The notes under the pieces are model-generated. The model made no database searches, was not told the DNA's origin, and saw only the letters and a program-made list of their open reading frames with translations. Below are positions 1 to 8,879 of a stretch of DNA of 64,000 nt, piece by piece. The stretch covers positions 1 through 64,000 of the forward strand of contig JAIXMQ010000008.1 in the NCBI GenBank assembly GCA_025716855.1, given 5' to 3'. Positions within the stretch are counted from its first letter, which is position 1; every line of letters starts with the position of its first letter. Made by a program: the position numbers and the translations under genes. The stretch is from Pilaira anomala. Its lineage: Eukaryota; Mucoromycota; Mucoromycetes; Mucorales; Mucoraceae.

Positions 1-172
1 AGGAGAATACGGAGGGAAAGATATAGCTCTATAGTCTCTCAACTCGATTAAACTCGTGATACTCTGGGAGGCATGAATTGGTCCATTATCCTTGATGTAT
101 AAATTATGAAAAGAAAAACAACAGCAGTTTTACAAAAACGAATTTCAGTTCTTTGGAAAGCGAACTTTATCA
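1..172 (-). mobile_element. Left inverted arm: 3' piece of a Tc1-type transposase and end sequence
   Basis: Positions 1-172 are the reverse complement of about 3667-3832. The match is exact over the first 125 bases, with one indel and a few changes after that. On the minus strand it encodes the same transposase stretch as the right arm, including the KDNGPIH segment and the start of the PPYSPELNPIEN motif. It runs off the left edge of the window, so the length of this copy is unknown. Bases 126-172 hold the presumed element end (cagttttacaaaaacgaa) rather than transposase. The copy is inverted relative to the one at 3661-4125. It is a relic, since no complete reading frame can be seen. Confidence 0.75.
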
Positions 173-399
173 ATAAAAGTTAAATTACAGTAGTTCCTTA
201 ATGCTTAAGAACGGCCTTGTCGGCTTTGCGCTAAAAGTAGTCTGAAGATTTATTCAAGATGAAAAGAAAACAGTTATTTATGAGATCCCAACTAGTTCAG
301 AGAAGATATATTAAATAGTAACGTCGGACTGCCAGGCGTTACAACGATTTTTAAGTTACGGATATAGCATGAAGGAAACGGCTTTGCTTGATTTAGCTT

Positions 400-1268
400 G
401 CATAACTAGCCACAATGGAATTGCCATGGAAAATAACAAACAGAAAAACGACGAGTGAAGCAAATAAAATAACCGTTAATACGCTGACAAACAGTACACC
501 ATGTTGCTCATCAGTCAAATGCGAATAAAAGAACCAAGGGCTTCTGTGCTCACCTTGTACCAAACAAAACGGCTTCCGCTTGGTAAAGCTTACGGCTCTC
601 GATTTGTAGGATTTTTTTCATTCAAAAAACGAGTCGATAAAACACAGAAAAATGATGAGTAAACCAAGAAAATAAAAGTTAGTTAGCTGGCAAATACCTT
701 TTATAAAACCACGCTGAATTCCTCATCAGTCAAATGCGAATAAAAGAACCAAGGGCTTCTGTGCTCACCTTGTACCAGACAAAACGGCTTCCGCTTGGTA
801 AAGCTTACGGCTCTCGATTTGTAGGATTTCTTTTATTCTCAAAACAAGACGCTAAAACACAGAAAAATGATGAGTAAACCAAGAAAATAAAAGTTAGTTA
901 GCTGGCAAATACCTTTTATAAAACCACGCTGAATTCCTCATCAGTCAAATGCGAATAAAAGAACCAAGGGCTTCTGTGCTCACCTTGTACCAGACAAAAC
1001 GGCTTCCGCTTGGTAAAGCTTACGGCTCTCGATTTGTAGGATTTCTTTTATTCTCAAAACAAGACGCTAAAACACAGAAAAATGATGAGTAAACCAAGAA
1101 AATAAAAGTTAGTTAGCTGGCAAATACCTTTTATAAAACCACGCTGAATTCCTCATCAGTCAAATGCGAATAAAAGAACCAAGGGCTTCTGTGCTCACCT
1201 TGTACCAGACAAAACGGCTTCCGCTTGGTAAAGCTTACGGCTCTCGATTTGTAGGATTTCTTTTATTT
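400..1268. repeat. 215-bp tandem repeat array
   Basis: The word catcagtcaaatgcgaataa begins at 509, 724, 939 and 1154, an exact spacing of 215 bp. Units two to four are nearly identical. The stretch before 509 is a diverged copy, so the array holds about three and a half good units plus a degenerate one. Each unit contains cttccgcttggtaaagctta, which can form a short hairpin. No reading frame runs through the array. The flanks 173-399 and 1269-1537 hold no gene that I can see. The array lies inside the inverted Tc1-type arms, upstream of the gene at 1538. It is a minisatellite or an element-internal repeat, not a CRISPR: there are no spacers. Confidence 0.9.
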
Positions 1269-1537
1269 GCAAGAGAAAAAAGAAAACAAAAAAAAATTTC
1301 TTGGGAATATGACGCGTATTGTATACGTTTTGAGGTGTGACTAGAGTCTGGGTTTAGACATGATAGCACATTCAAGTAAGACGCGAGTTTTTTTTTTTTC
1401 TTTTTTTTTGACAATCCCTTATTACGCTTATGTCTCAAATATCAGAAGGTAACTCTATCGGAATGATCAAATAAATTGCTCACTTATTCCCTTGTTAAGA
1501 ATTAGAGAAGTTTTTCAAAACTTCGAAAAAAAAAGGC

Positions 1538-3238
1538 TTGAATATATTTGTTGACAAAAACATTTCTTTGATCAAACAGTTTATGAAACAATTCGATAAT
1601 GCTGCCGTCAGTAAAAAGAATTTGCTTACAAAATTCAGAAATGAGTACAAAAAAACCTTTCCCGAAGCAAAAAGATGTCCCTCCATGATTCTAGATTTCG
1701 ACACATTATGGTTTCAGGCACAAGCTGACAAGGCCTTAGAAATTGAGAAAAACAAACTTTCTATACCTATGTTACAATCAACCACTGATTTATTGACGGA
1801 AAGGATGAACACGCAGGATATTAACAGCAATAGTAGCAACAATCATAGCAACAATATTGATAGTTCAGAGTCCAGTGATAGCGAGGAAGAACCGTTTACT
1901 ATAAACGAAGAAGCCTTTTCAAGTCGTATTAGTTTAAATGAAGAGACGCCTTCATGTCTTCAAGAATTCCGAAAATTTCAATATAAATCATTTTCAAAAG
2001 CAAAAACATATGGATTGTTTGTTAATAGCAATATGTTTGAAATACTGTAAGTAAAAAAGTTTTGATTCAATGTAACATAGTTAATGACGCACTGTTTCGC
2101 CCACAGCTCACTTCAAAATGTTGTTTTGTTAAAAAAAAACCACACGTATGAACAAATAGACATGGAGGAATTTCACAAAAATATGCTTGACAATTACATT
2201 TCTGATGCAAAACTTGAAAGACATATTTTCAAAGATGTTACAGAATTATTTGGTGTAAGATACAATAGTCTTAATTCATAATTATTGCTCACACTTTTTG
2301 TTTAGAGCTTTAACGTCGAAAAGGATGAAAGGGATTCGATTAAGTTGGTACTGTTTGATATTTATAAGAGAGCCTCCAAACAAGATAGGAGACTTGTAGA
2401 TGTTCTTGTTAATTTGTAAGATGCATAAACATATAATATGCAGTGCGTTTTGATTTATATAACTTTAATTGTTTAGGTTGAATATTCTTCCTACCGAAAG
2501 TTTGTTGGAACATAAGGTGGAGGAGACAGAGTTAATTAATGGGTATTTGCAACCTATTCTATCGCCACTTTTTCACAAGCCAGAAAAATCGCAGTTATTC
2601 TTATGGTAAAAGGAACTCTGAAACAATTTATTAGGCAGTATATTTAATTCTTTATTCATTTAATAGGTTAAACACAAAAACTGATCTTAAAAGCTATGAT
2701 AAGAGACCAGATGGTGGATGTGTATTGATCGAAAAAAGACGAATCAGCCAATATACAGGTTTTGCGGAGGTTAAGGCGGATTACCAAAAGAATAATGCTC
2801 ACCAAACACACGGTGATTTGTTGAGACTGGCTTTATTTGCAAGTAGTGGATATGATGAATATAATGCTGAATGCATTCTAGTGTTACAAGCTATAGGTAA
2901 AGTAACTAAACAGCTTGCACCATGTTTTGAACTTACATATTTCTGTCTCAAATCTAGGATTAAACATAACAGCATACGGCTTTACTCAACATGCGAGTGG
3001 TGCCAGCGTCATGTTTGAGCTGATGAAAGTTCAATGCCCCGCTTCACTTCACGAATTGTCTCCGTTCTGTATGCAATTGAATAAGTTAAGAATGCTCCAG
3101 CAATTTTACGATGATTACTGTTCAGAAACTACAAGCAACAATCGCAAAAGGAAATCTCCTGCACATGTTGATCTGAATTTAGATAGAATCTTGAATACTC
3201 ACCAACAAAAGCATGTGAAGCCGTCCGTTGACTGCTAA
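1538..3238 (+). CDS. Six-exon gene with PD-(D/E)XK nuclease-like signature
   Basis: The exons I read are 1538-2046, 2107-2254, 2306-2415, 2477-2605, 2667-2896 and 2958-3238. All introns are GT...AG of about 50-61 bp, and the joined frame stays open for 468 residues. Residues 1-170 are K-rich, then a Ser/Asn/Glu-rich linker follows. In exon 5 a KRPDGG segment (Asp near 314) is followed 18 residues later by FAEVKAD (Glu near 333, Lys near 335) and then by an HQTHGDLLRL helix. That order, D...ExK then Q, is the core of PD-(D/E)XK nucleases, and I recall many lineage-specific proteins of this layout in Mucoromycota. DNA cleavage is inferred, not shown. The gene sits between inverted transposase fragments and may belong to a mobile unit. 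The start codon is the first ATG of the open frame. Confidence 0.6.
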
Positions 3239-3660
3239 TATGCTGCCATTTTATACGTCACCCAAGCCCTCTATATTTCATATTGTATACCATGTCTGTT
3301 ACTCACATATAATTTAAGTTATGAAGTATTATTACTACCATTAGTCCAATAAAAACAATGAAATTCTTTGGCAGATGGGATGTTTCATAGTCCAATTACC
3401 CTCCTTGAATCACCAAAAACAAAAATTCAAGTTATGTTATTTTTACAATAAAAGCGTACTGTATCCACCTAATGTCACACAACACAAAACAAAACATTGT
3501 AGCAAAAAATAACTCTTCTAAAAGATAATGATGTTAATGGGTCTCAATTCTGAAACCCATTATTAAGAGATGTAAGGGTGTAGAGCGGGGGGGGGGGGGG
3601 GGAAGAAGGTTCTACTTTCGATGTTCTTTATAAAAATTGATGATAAATAAAGTGGCTTCA
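3239..3660. other. Gene-free stretch before the right inverted arm
   Basis: This is AT-rich 3' flank of the nuclease-like gene. It has a run of 14 G near 3589-3602 and A-rich words that could act as polyadenylation signals (aataaaa at 3349 and 3448). I see no coding frame or RNA gene. Confidence 0.5.
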
Positions 3661-4125
3661 CAGCCAAAGCTCGCTTTCCAAAGAACTGAAATTCGTTTTT
3701 GTAAACTGCTGTTGTTTTTCTTTTCATAATTTATACATCAAGGATAATGGACCAATTCATGCCTCCCAGAGTATCACGAGTTTAATCGAGTTGAGAGACT
3801 ATAGAGCTATATCTTTCCCTCCGTATTCTCCTGAACTCAACCCAATTGAAAATTTATGGTTGGTCATAAAGAATTCAATGGAACGAAGTGTTTTTCGAGA
3901 AACAGAAGATTCAAAAACTAGAATTAGTGAAGTTGGTGAAAGCATTAGCAGAAAGACCCCTAATATTACTCAACACTCTGTTAACAATTTCCAGACATAC
4001 CTCAATAAAGAACCCCTCTGATTTAAAAAATATTTATGTGTCTAACATTGAGTGATGCAAAAGCGAACGTTGACTAATGCAAAAGCGAATTTGGGCAGTT
4101 TACAAAAACGAACTTTGGGTGTGGA
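3661..4125 (+). mobile_element. Right arm: internally deleted Tc1/mariner-type element
   Basis: A copy of the end word (ttcgtttttgtaaactg) lies at about 3689-3705. Its inverted partner, cagtttacaaaaacgaac, lies at about 4098-4115. Between them is only the C-terminal part of a transposase, so this looks like a non-autonomous element or the deleted remains of one. Just inside the right end, aatgcaaaagcgaa occurs twice, resembling ggaaagcga at the left end. The left part is the mirror image of bases 1-172. Exact boundaries and target duplications could not be fixed by eye. Confidence 0.6.
3707..4021 (+). pseudogene. Tc1-type DD34E transposase, C-terminal fragment
   Basis: The open frame ends at a TGA at 4019-4021 and carries the second and third catalytic positions of a Tc1/mariner DDE transposase. 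KDNGPIH supplies the second Asp. PPYSPELNPIENLW supplies the Glu, with 34 residues between the two acids, as in Tc1. The helix-turn-helix DNA-binding domains and the first catalytic Asp are absent, and the frame enters directly from the element end word. It therefore cannot encode a working transposase. About 105 residues remain, against roughly 340 in an intact family member. Confidence 0.8.
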
Positions 4126-4704
4126 TCCTCTGTACTTTACTGCTTGCCAAGAATTTCTACTAGATTTAAAAAATTCTATAATAGGACATATGTTTGGATA
4201 AGCTTTGTGATACTTGGCATGGACAAATATTCTTGCCCAAAAAGACAAAAAGAATTGAGCTTGTGCCTTTTATTTTGCAATTCCCGCCAATTATTTTTGC
4301 CTTTCGGCCAATCATTTTTATGAAAATGACAATTATTTTTGTGAAAATGCCAATTATTTTTGTGAAAATGCCAATTTCCATAGGTTTGACTGTAACACTT
4401 GTTGAACACACACATAAAAAAAGTTTCAAGTTTTTCAAACCAGTCACTTTACAATTTCTCTTTTCTTCAAACTTCCGGCTAAATATATATTCCTTTTTTA
4501 ATATTCTTGTTGTCACATGTTGAATTATTGTACAGAAACACCCTTAATAAACTGAGCGTTAAAATTAAAATGGCCTTTCATTTTCTGATCTCAGTAAAAT
4601 GAATGTGATTTTGGGGCACTCTGGCTATCAAAAAATATAAATAATAAAAAAAAAAAAAAAAAAAAAATTTACTTCTTTTTTATATTAAATAATTTAAAAA
4701 AAAA
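4126..4704. other. Intergenic stretch upstream of the acyltransferase gene
   Basis: It holds the 21-bp repeat cluster at 4287-4378, an A run near 4647-4668, and AT-rich sequence that probably includes the promoter of the acyltransferase gene. Short open frames on both strands here are products of the repeat and show no protein-like conservation. Confidence 0.5.
4287..4378. repeat. 21-bp direct repeats
   Basis: The unit caattatttttgtgaaaatg occurs head to tail at 4330 and 4351. Two diverged units precede it (from about 4287 and 4308) and a partial one follows, giving a 21-bp period over roughly 90 bp. A multiple of three, the period gives periodic peptides in the overlapping frames, but no gene signal supports them. 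Confidence 0.8.
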
Positions 4705-5769
4705 ATGAAGTTGGAAGGTAATAAGCTCAAGTCAACAATAACAATAATTTCATATATATACTTACTTAAATATAAAAGGCTTATTAGACAACGCTAGTTG
4801 GACAACGTTTACTTTGGCAATGGTCGCATTCGCCGTAATCTATCGCCATTTCGGTGGTTATTACTACCGTAGCATCATGGCAGTTGTATGTGTATTCATT
4901 AGTTCCGTTTACGGTTTTATTGCTGCAATTGTTTTATCTCCTATTGGTTTAAGCAGATATATCAATTCCTCGGTTGCTGTCGTATTTTATACTTTGGGTG
5001 GTTTCTTTACTGGCTTGAAAGTCGAGTGTGAAGGTTTGGAGAATTTAAAGAAAGTAAATGGCCCTGCCATTTATGTGTGTAACCATCAATCAAGTATGGA
5101 TATTATGCTTTTAGGTCCTGTTTATCCCAACAATACTGCTATTATTGCCAAGAAGGTCTTGAAATACTATCCTTTCTTGGGTTGGTTTAGTAAGTATATT
5201 TGTTTTGTGTTTTTTTTTCATAAAGTATGATCTAATTACTGACTTTTTTTTTTTTTTTTAATGCAGTGACTTTAAGTAATTGTATTTTCTTGGATCGTAA
5301 GAATAGAGAAAGTGCTGTAAAGGAAGCAAAATCAGCTGCTGAAGCTATTCATAAAAAGAATGTAAATTATAATTATCATACGAAGATCCAAAAAAAAAAA
5401 AAAAAAAAAGAAACTGACTTTTTTTGTTTTACCTCGTTATATTAGACCAATGTTTGGGTATTTCCTGAAGGCACTCGTGGACACGAGACTGAAGTTACAC
5501 TTTTACCATTTAAGAAAGGTCCATTTTATATGGCTGTACAAGCTCGTGTTCCCATTGTCCCTGTAGTTTTTGCCAACTATAACGAATTCTATAGCTCAAA
5601 AGAAAAGAGATTTATTCCTGGTACTGTCCGCTGCAAAATTTTGCCTCCTATTTCAACTGAACACACCAAAGAAGAATCTGCTGACATTCAAAAACTTGTA
5701 GACGAATGTCGTGAACAAATGCTTACAACTCTTAAAGAAATTACTCCTGTTCATAAGAAATCACAATAG
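4705..5769 (+). CDS. SLC1: 1-acyl-sn-glycerol-3-phosphate acyltransferase (lysophosphatidate acyltransferase)
   Basis: This enzyme acylates lysophosphatidate to phosphatidate in the ER, the second step of glycerolipid synthesis. The exons I favour are 4705-4717, 4788-5189, 5267-5361 and 5446-5769, giving 277 residues. If the short first exon is not used, translation would start at ATG 4820 (262 residues). The frame is open upstream of 4820 to the 4788 acceptor and splices in phase to ATG 4705, which is why I prefer the longer form. The N-terminus has two hydrophobic segments. The PlsC motifs are all present: NHQSSMD (catalytic His and Asp), FLDRKNR, FPEGTR, and PIVPVVF near the C-terminus. 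Length matches yeast Slc1 and animal AGPATs. The match to AGPAT is strong through the last exon. The symbol is by family, not by proven orthology. Confidence 0.9.
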
Positions 5770-6026
5770 AATCTTTCCTCTTATCCAATCATTTACAACA
5801 ACACATATATATATTTTTACATGAATAAACAGTAGTTTTTATTATTTTAATGGCGCTACTATTTTTTTTTCTTTTTTTATCTCTTTTCTGAAACGCGGAT
5901 ATCGATTTTTGGAGGGGAGGAACAAAAAAACAGTATGAGAAAAAAAAAAGTATCCTTTTTTTTTTTCTCAATCGTTCTCTTTTAATATATATATATATAT
6001 AATTGTATGTATATGCTGCTGGTTAT

Positions 6027-6450
6027 TTAAAGTTGGATTTGATTACGAGAGTTAAACTTGTGAACCAACATCTATTATAAACATTCTTGTTATTACAACC
6101 TTTTTTTCTCATTATTTCCTACACATATATTTCCTTACCTGGCAACCACAGAAACCAAGGAAACAAGCATAAACCATGGCAGCAGTAAAACAAGCTTTAG
6201 CTGTCAATTTGGGATCGTCAGGGTCAGATGTAAATTCTGTCAAAATCTCTACCTCGGCATCAAATGCCATACCGAGGATAATCTAAAAAAAAAAAAAAAA
6301 AAAAAGTTTCGTGTTTTAATGTACAAGTTCTATAGGGATATATTGTTTAAAGATGATGTTAACTCCATCTTTACTTACGAGAAAGATAATACCACAAAAG
6401 GACAATAAACTACAACAAGTAGCGTTTCCAGGACTAACAAAGGTTTTCAT
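6027..6450 (-). CDS. V-type ATPase subunit f (RNase kappa / YPR170W-B family)
   Basis: Three short exons on the minus strand, 6450-6379, 6282-6139 and 6071-6027, join in phase into 86 residues. The first reads MKTFVSPGNATCC and ends in a hydrophobic helix. The second continues it (IILGMAFDAEVEIL), then has an acidic loop and a second hydrophobic helix ending GFCGCQ. The third gives a short basic tail. The paired-helix layout, the CC after the short N-terminus, the helix-end phrase and the CQ before the basic tail match human RNASEK and yeast YPR170W-B, both known as subunit f of the V-ATPase membrane sector. The product should sit in the Vo ring of acidic organelles. Each exon is under 150 nt, so simple open-frame scans would miss it. 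Confidence 0.82.
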
Positions 6451-6884
6451 TCTAATTTATGTAAAAAAAAAAAAGGGGGGGGGGAGAGGAGGAACAAAAC
6501 GAGTTTCGTCTGAAAAGAAAAAAAAAAAAAAAAAAAACTCGCAGTTTAGTTTAACTACGTCACAGCCATAAAGTAAAGATGCTTTTTGTTTATACTTTAA
6601 AAAGGTCGCAAATCAACTATTTACTTCATCCCATGTTTTAAACATTCATGGTCAGGATAGTTTTTATTTATAAATAGAGAGTATCTTGAAACTTTAAACC
6701 ATTCATATCTTTTTTTTTTTTTTTTTGTTTGGGAACAGCTGGTGCTGTGGTCTCTACACACCTAAAGATTTTTGTTACAAAAAAAAGGCAAGTGGGACAT
6801 TTAAATGTCAGATATTCCTTAATGAAACTTAAGTGTAAGTGTCAATCAATTTTTAATACCGAGACATGTGGGGGGGGGGGAGGT
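6451..6884. other. Gene-free stretch with G and A runs
   Basis: It contains A/G homopolymer blocks near 6461-6534, a T run near 6711-6726 and ten G near 6871-6880. It is the likely promoter side of the V-ATPase subunit f gene, with the 3' flank of the Fanzor relic. No coding frame is supported. Confidence 0.4.
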
Positions 6885-7221
6885 TTATCTTCTGAACATT
6901 GCTGATATTTCGCCGTTGTTAATAATATTCCAGGAAATACGATGCATGTTTCTTGAAGCGTTTACGTCTCTTTGCCAAGTAGTATTACAAGTCTGATGTA
7001 AGCAGACTGAGTAATACGGGCTAAAAGGAATCCGAACATTCTGCGTCTGATTTCGAGAACAGTTCGAGCATGATGTCTATTTGGATAAAACAAAAAAATT
7101 AGTCTACTTACAAATATAAAATGCTTAAATTGTCATTACTTACCCTGGAAGTCATATATTCAGTTACCGGAACAGTTATTAGCAAACCTTCAAGTCCAGC
7201 CTTCTTCAATAGTTTGACCAT
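6885..7221 (-). pseudogene. Fanzor (eukaryotic TnpB-like nuclease), C-terminal relic
   Basis: Two exon-like pieces, 7221-7144 and 7076-6885, are separated by a GT...AG intron and join to 89 residues. The product runs through TEYMTSR, then TSCSNC (first zinc-ribbon cysteine pair), SVCLHQTC (second pair, with four residues between the cysteines), and WQRDVNASRNM. That order, a zinc ribbon followed by RDxNAxxN, is the C-terminal hallmark of TnpB and Fanzor proteins; the Asp is the third RuvC catalytic residue. The upstream RuvC-I and RuvC-II parts and the DNA-binding region were not found between 7222 and 7906, so the gene appears truncated. A Tc1-like transposase fragment lies beside it on the other strand. 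Fanzors are known to ride in Mariner and other DNA transposons. Confidence 0.65.
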
Positions 7222-7906
7222 ATATTAATAGAGTTTACAAATGATTTTTTAATACAAGAAAATAAAGTACCTGATTTGTCTTGGATAAATGTAGCTATTA
7301 CAGCAATATTTTTTCTTATAAATGGTAAAATATATATAAAAAGTCGAGAAAAGGCATTATTTCGAAAGGATTAGGATTAAAGTTAGAAAAATCACTTTTG
7401 ACAAGTTCTATCAGATGCATTATTCAACTTACAATTATGGTAACCAACCAAAAAAAACACGAGTAAACATGCGTTATAACACAAAGCCATAGTATTTTTA
7501 AGGTCAAGTTCTGGATAGTGTATTTAAAGCAAAAAATCCAATCTTAATGATGTTAATGACATGTAAATTAAATACATTTCATCAGATACTTTTTGTATTA
7601 ATTTCCTTTTTAAAAAAAAATTGCATTAATCTTTTTAAGTTCATGTGAAACTGTTTACAATAAATCCGAATGGTCTTATGGAGAAATAGTAAGTATAATA
7701 ATAAAATATAAAAGATAGAATTGTTTATGGTGTGAGCATAAATTACCCAAAAAAAAGACTACTTTCCCATTTGTTTGAAGTTAGTTTGCCCAGCTTTTCT
7801 TAAATAAAATGACCATTCTCTATAAATATTTTTACCAACTTTTTGACTTTTATTCTACTGACTTGTATTTTCTACAATAAACTTTTTTCACAAAAACGGT
7901 AGAGGA
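7222..7906. other. Stretch between the Fanzor and Tc1 relics
   Basis: On the minus strand a short frame before a possible donor (residues NIAVIATFIQDKSG, near 7270-7315) could be another decayed Fanzor exon, but I cannot tie it to a known motif. The rest is AT-rich with stops in all frames. Confidence 0.3.
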
Positions 7907-8494
7907 GGGATCGTAAATGAATCTGGCGAAGAAGTTTCTGCATACCTTGTGGGACCTTCTTTTCGATTAAAAAAGTTAACAGATCTCCAGAAGTATATTA
8001 AAAACAAAAAGGTACTTTCTGAAACAAAAGCTTTAAAAGACATTGATACGGAGGAGGCACCTGCTAAGAAGGAAAGAGCTACGGGTTATAATCAATACTC
8101 AAACGAAGATCGACTGAGATATTTTTATTTTCTGCATGAAACCATGTGAGGCTGCTAAAGCTACCAACATTAATTACGAAACCGCTAGAAAATGGAAACG
8201 AGCATACCATACTGATCCTGAAAAAAAAACATTCCATTTAAAAAAACAAACCGTACACCAAATAGACCTAAAAGCAACCTCAATGATCAGCATAAGGCTC
8301 ATTTGATAAATTTTTTCGATGATGATCCATCAGCCGTTATACAAGACGCAGTTGAGAATTTAGTTAAAAGTTTCGAAGGTTTAGAAATAAAAAAAAGTGG
8401 GGTTGCTGAATTAATAAAAGAAGAGTGCAATCTCAGTATTAAAGTTGTAACTCGTCATCTGGTAGGCAGAAGGGGTGTCGCCACCTGTATCAGA
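7907..8494 (+). pseudogene. Tc1/mariner-type transposase, N-terminal DNA-binding half, frameshifted
   Basis: Reading on the plus strand and changing frame near 8137 and again around 8225-8250 gives a continuous match to the N-terminal half of fungal Tc1-like transposases. It has a linker, a first helix-turn-helix (AAKATNINYETARKWKRAY), then NLNDQHKAHLINFFDDDPSA, and a second domain around KKSGVAELIKEECNLSIK. Both shifts fall at or near poly-A runs. The catalytic DDE domain is missing and the frame stops at 8495. The 5' end is taken where the open frame becomes protein-like; no start codon is obvious. It is a dead fragment and probably not from the same copy as the piece at 3707-4021, though from the same broad superfamily. 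Confidence 0.65.
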
Positions 8495-8562
8495 TGATTG
8501 ATTTGATCTATATAATAACGCAATATATTTAGCTAATATTTATGTATACAAGTAATATATCT

Positions 8563-8739
8563 TCAATCGCTACCTTTCTCTTCTTGAGGAAAACAATCTG
8601 GTATACATATTCTCAATTGCTTGGCATCAAGATGCTTTCTTGCGACGTATTTCTTTAAAGCGTCCATAGTAAAAGTCTTTGTAACAGATTCAGGACACCA
8701 TGGACAGACTCTAGATTGCATAGTCCGGCCAGGTCTCAT
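8563..8739 (-). CDS. Small cysteine/histidine-rich protein (58 aa), unrecognised
   Basis: A single uninterrupted frame of 58 codons from ATG at 8739 to TGA at 8563. It has CPWC near residue 12, a charged helix (MDALKKYVARKHL), and CIPDC near residue 45. Two cysteine pairs with a His between them look like a small zinc-binding fold. I do not recognise the family. It lies between a transposase relic and a gene-free stretch, so it could be a domain left from a mobile element as easily as a free-standing gene. Length alone would not make it significant. The ordered Cys/His spacing is the support. Confidence 0.4.
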   Translation of the reverse strand: MRPGRTMQSRVCPWCPESVTKTFTMDALKKYVARKHLDAKQLRICIPDCFPQEEKGSD

Positions 8740-8879
8740 GTTAATATAGCTTGTATGGAATTAATTGCTGTTGCTCATGTTAAGTTAAGGAAAAACGAAA
8801 GAAAAAAAGTGAAATATGTTTGAATGCTCACATTGACATAATATGTAGCTGTCAAATTTTTAGCTCTCATTTTTTTTTT

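Noticed and set aside
400..1268. Regular repeats that could suggest a CRISPR-like array
   Set aside because: Units are 215 bp, contiguous and without unique spacers, and the genome is eukaryotic.
4166..4523. Overlapping frames on both strands with periodic peptides
   Set aside because: The periodicity is a translation of the 21-bp repeat, not a protein repeat.
6967..7077. Alternative reading of the Fanzor exon as HARTVLEIRRRMFGFLLAR
   Set aside because: That frame has no motif; the other frame restores the zinc ribbon and RDVNAS after a consensus splice.
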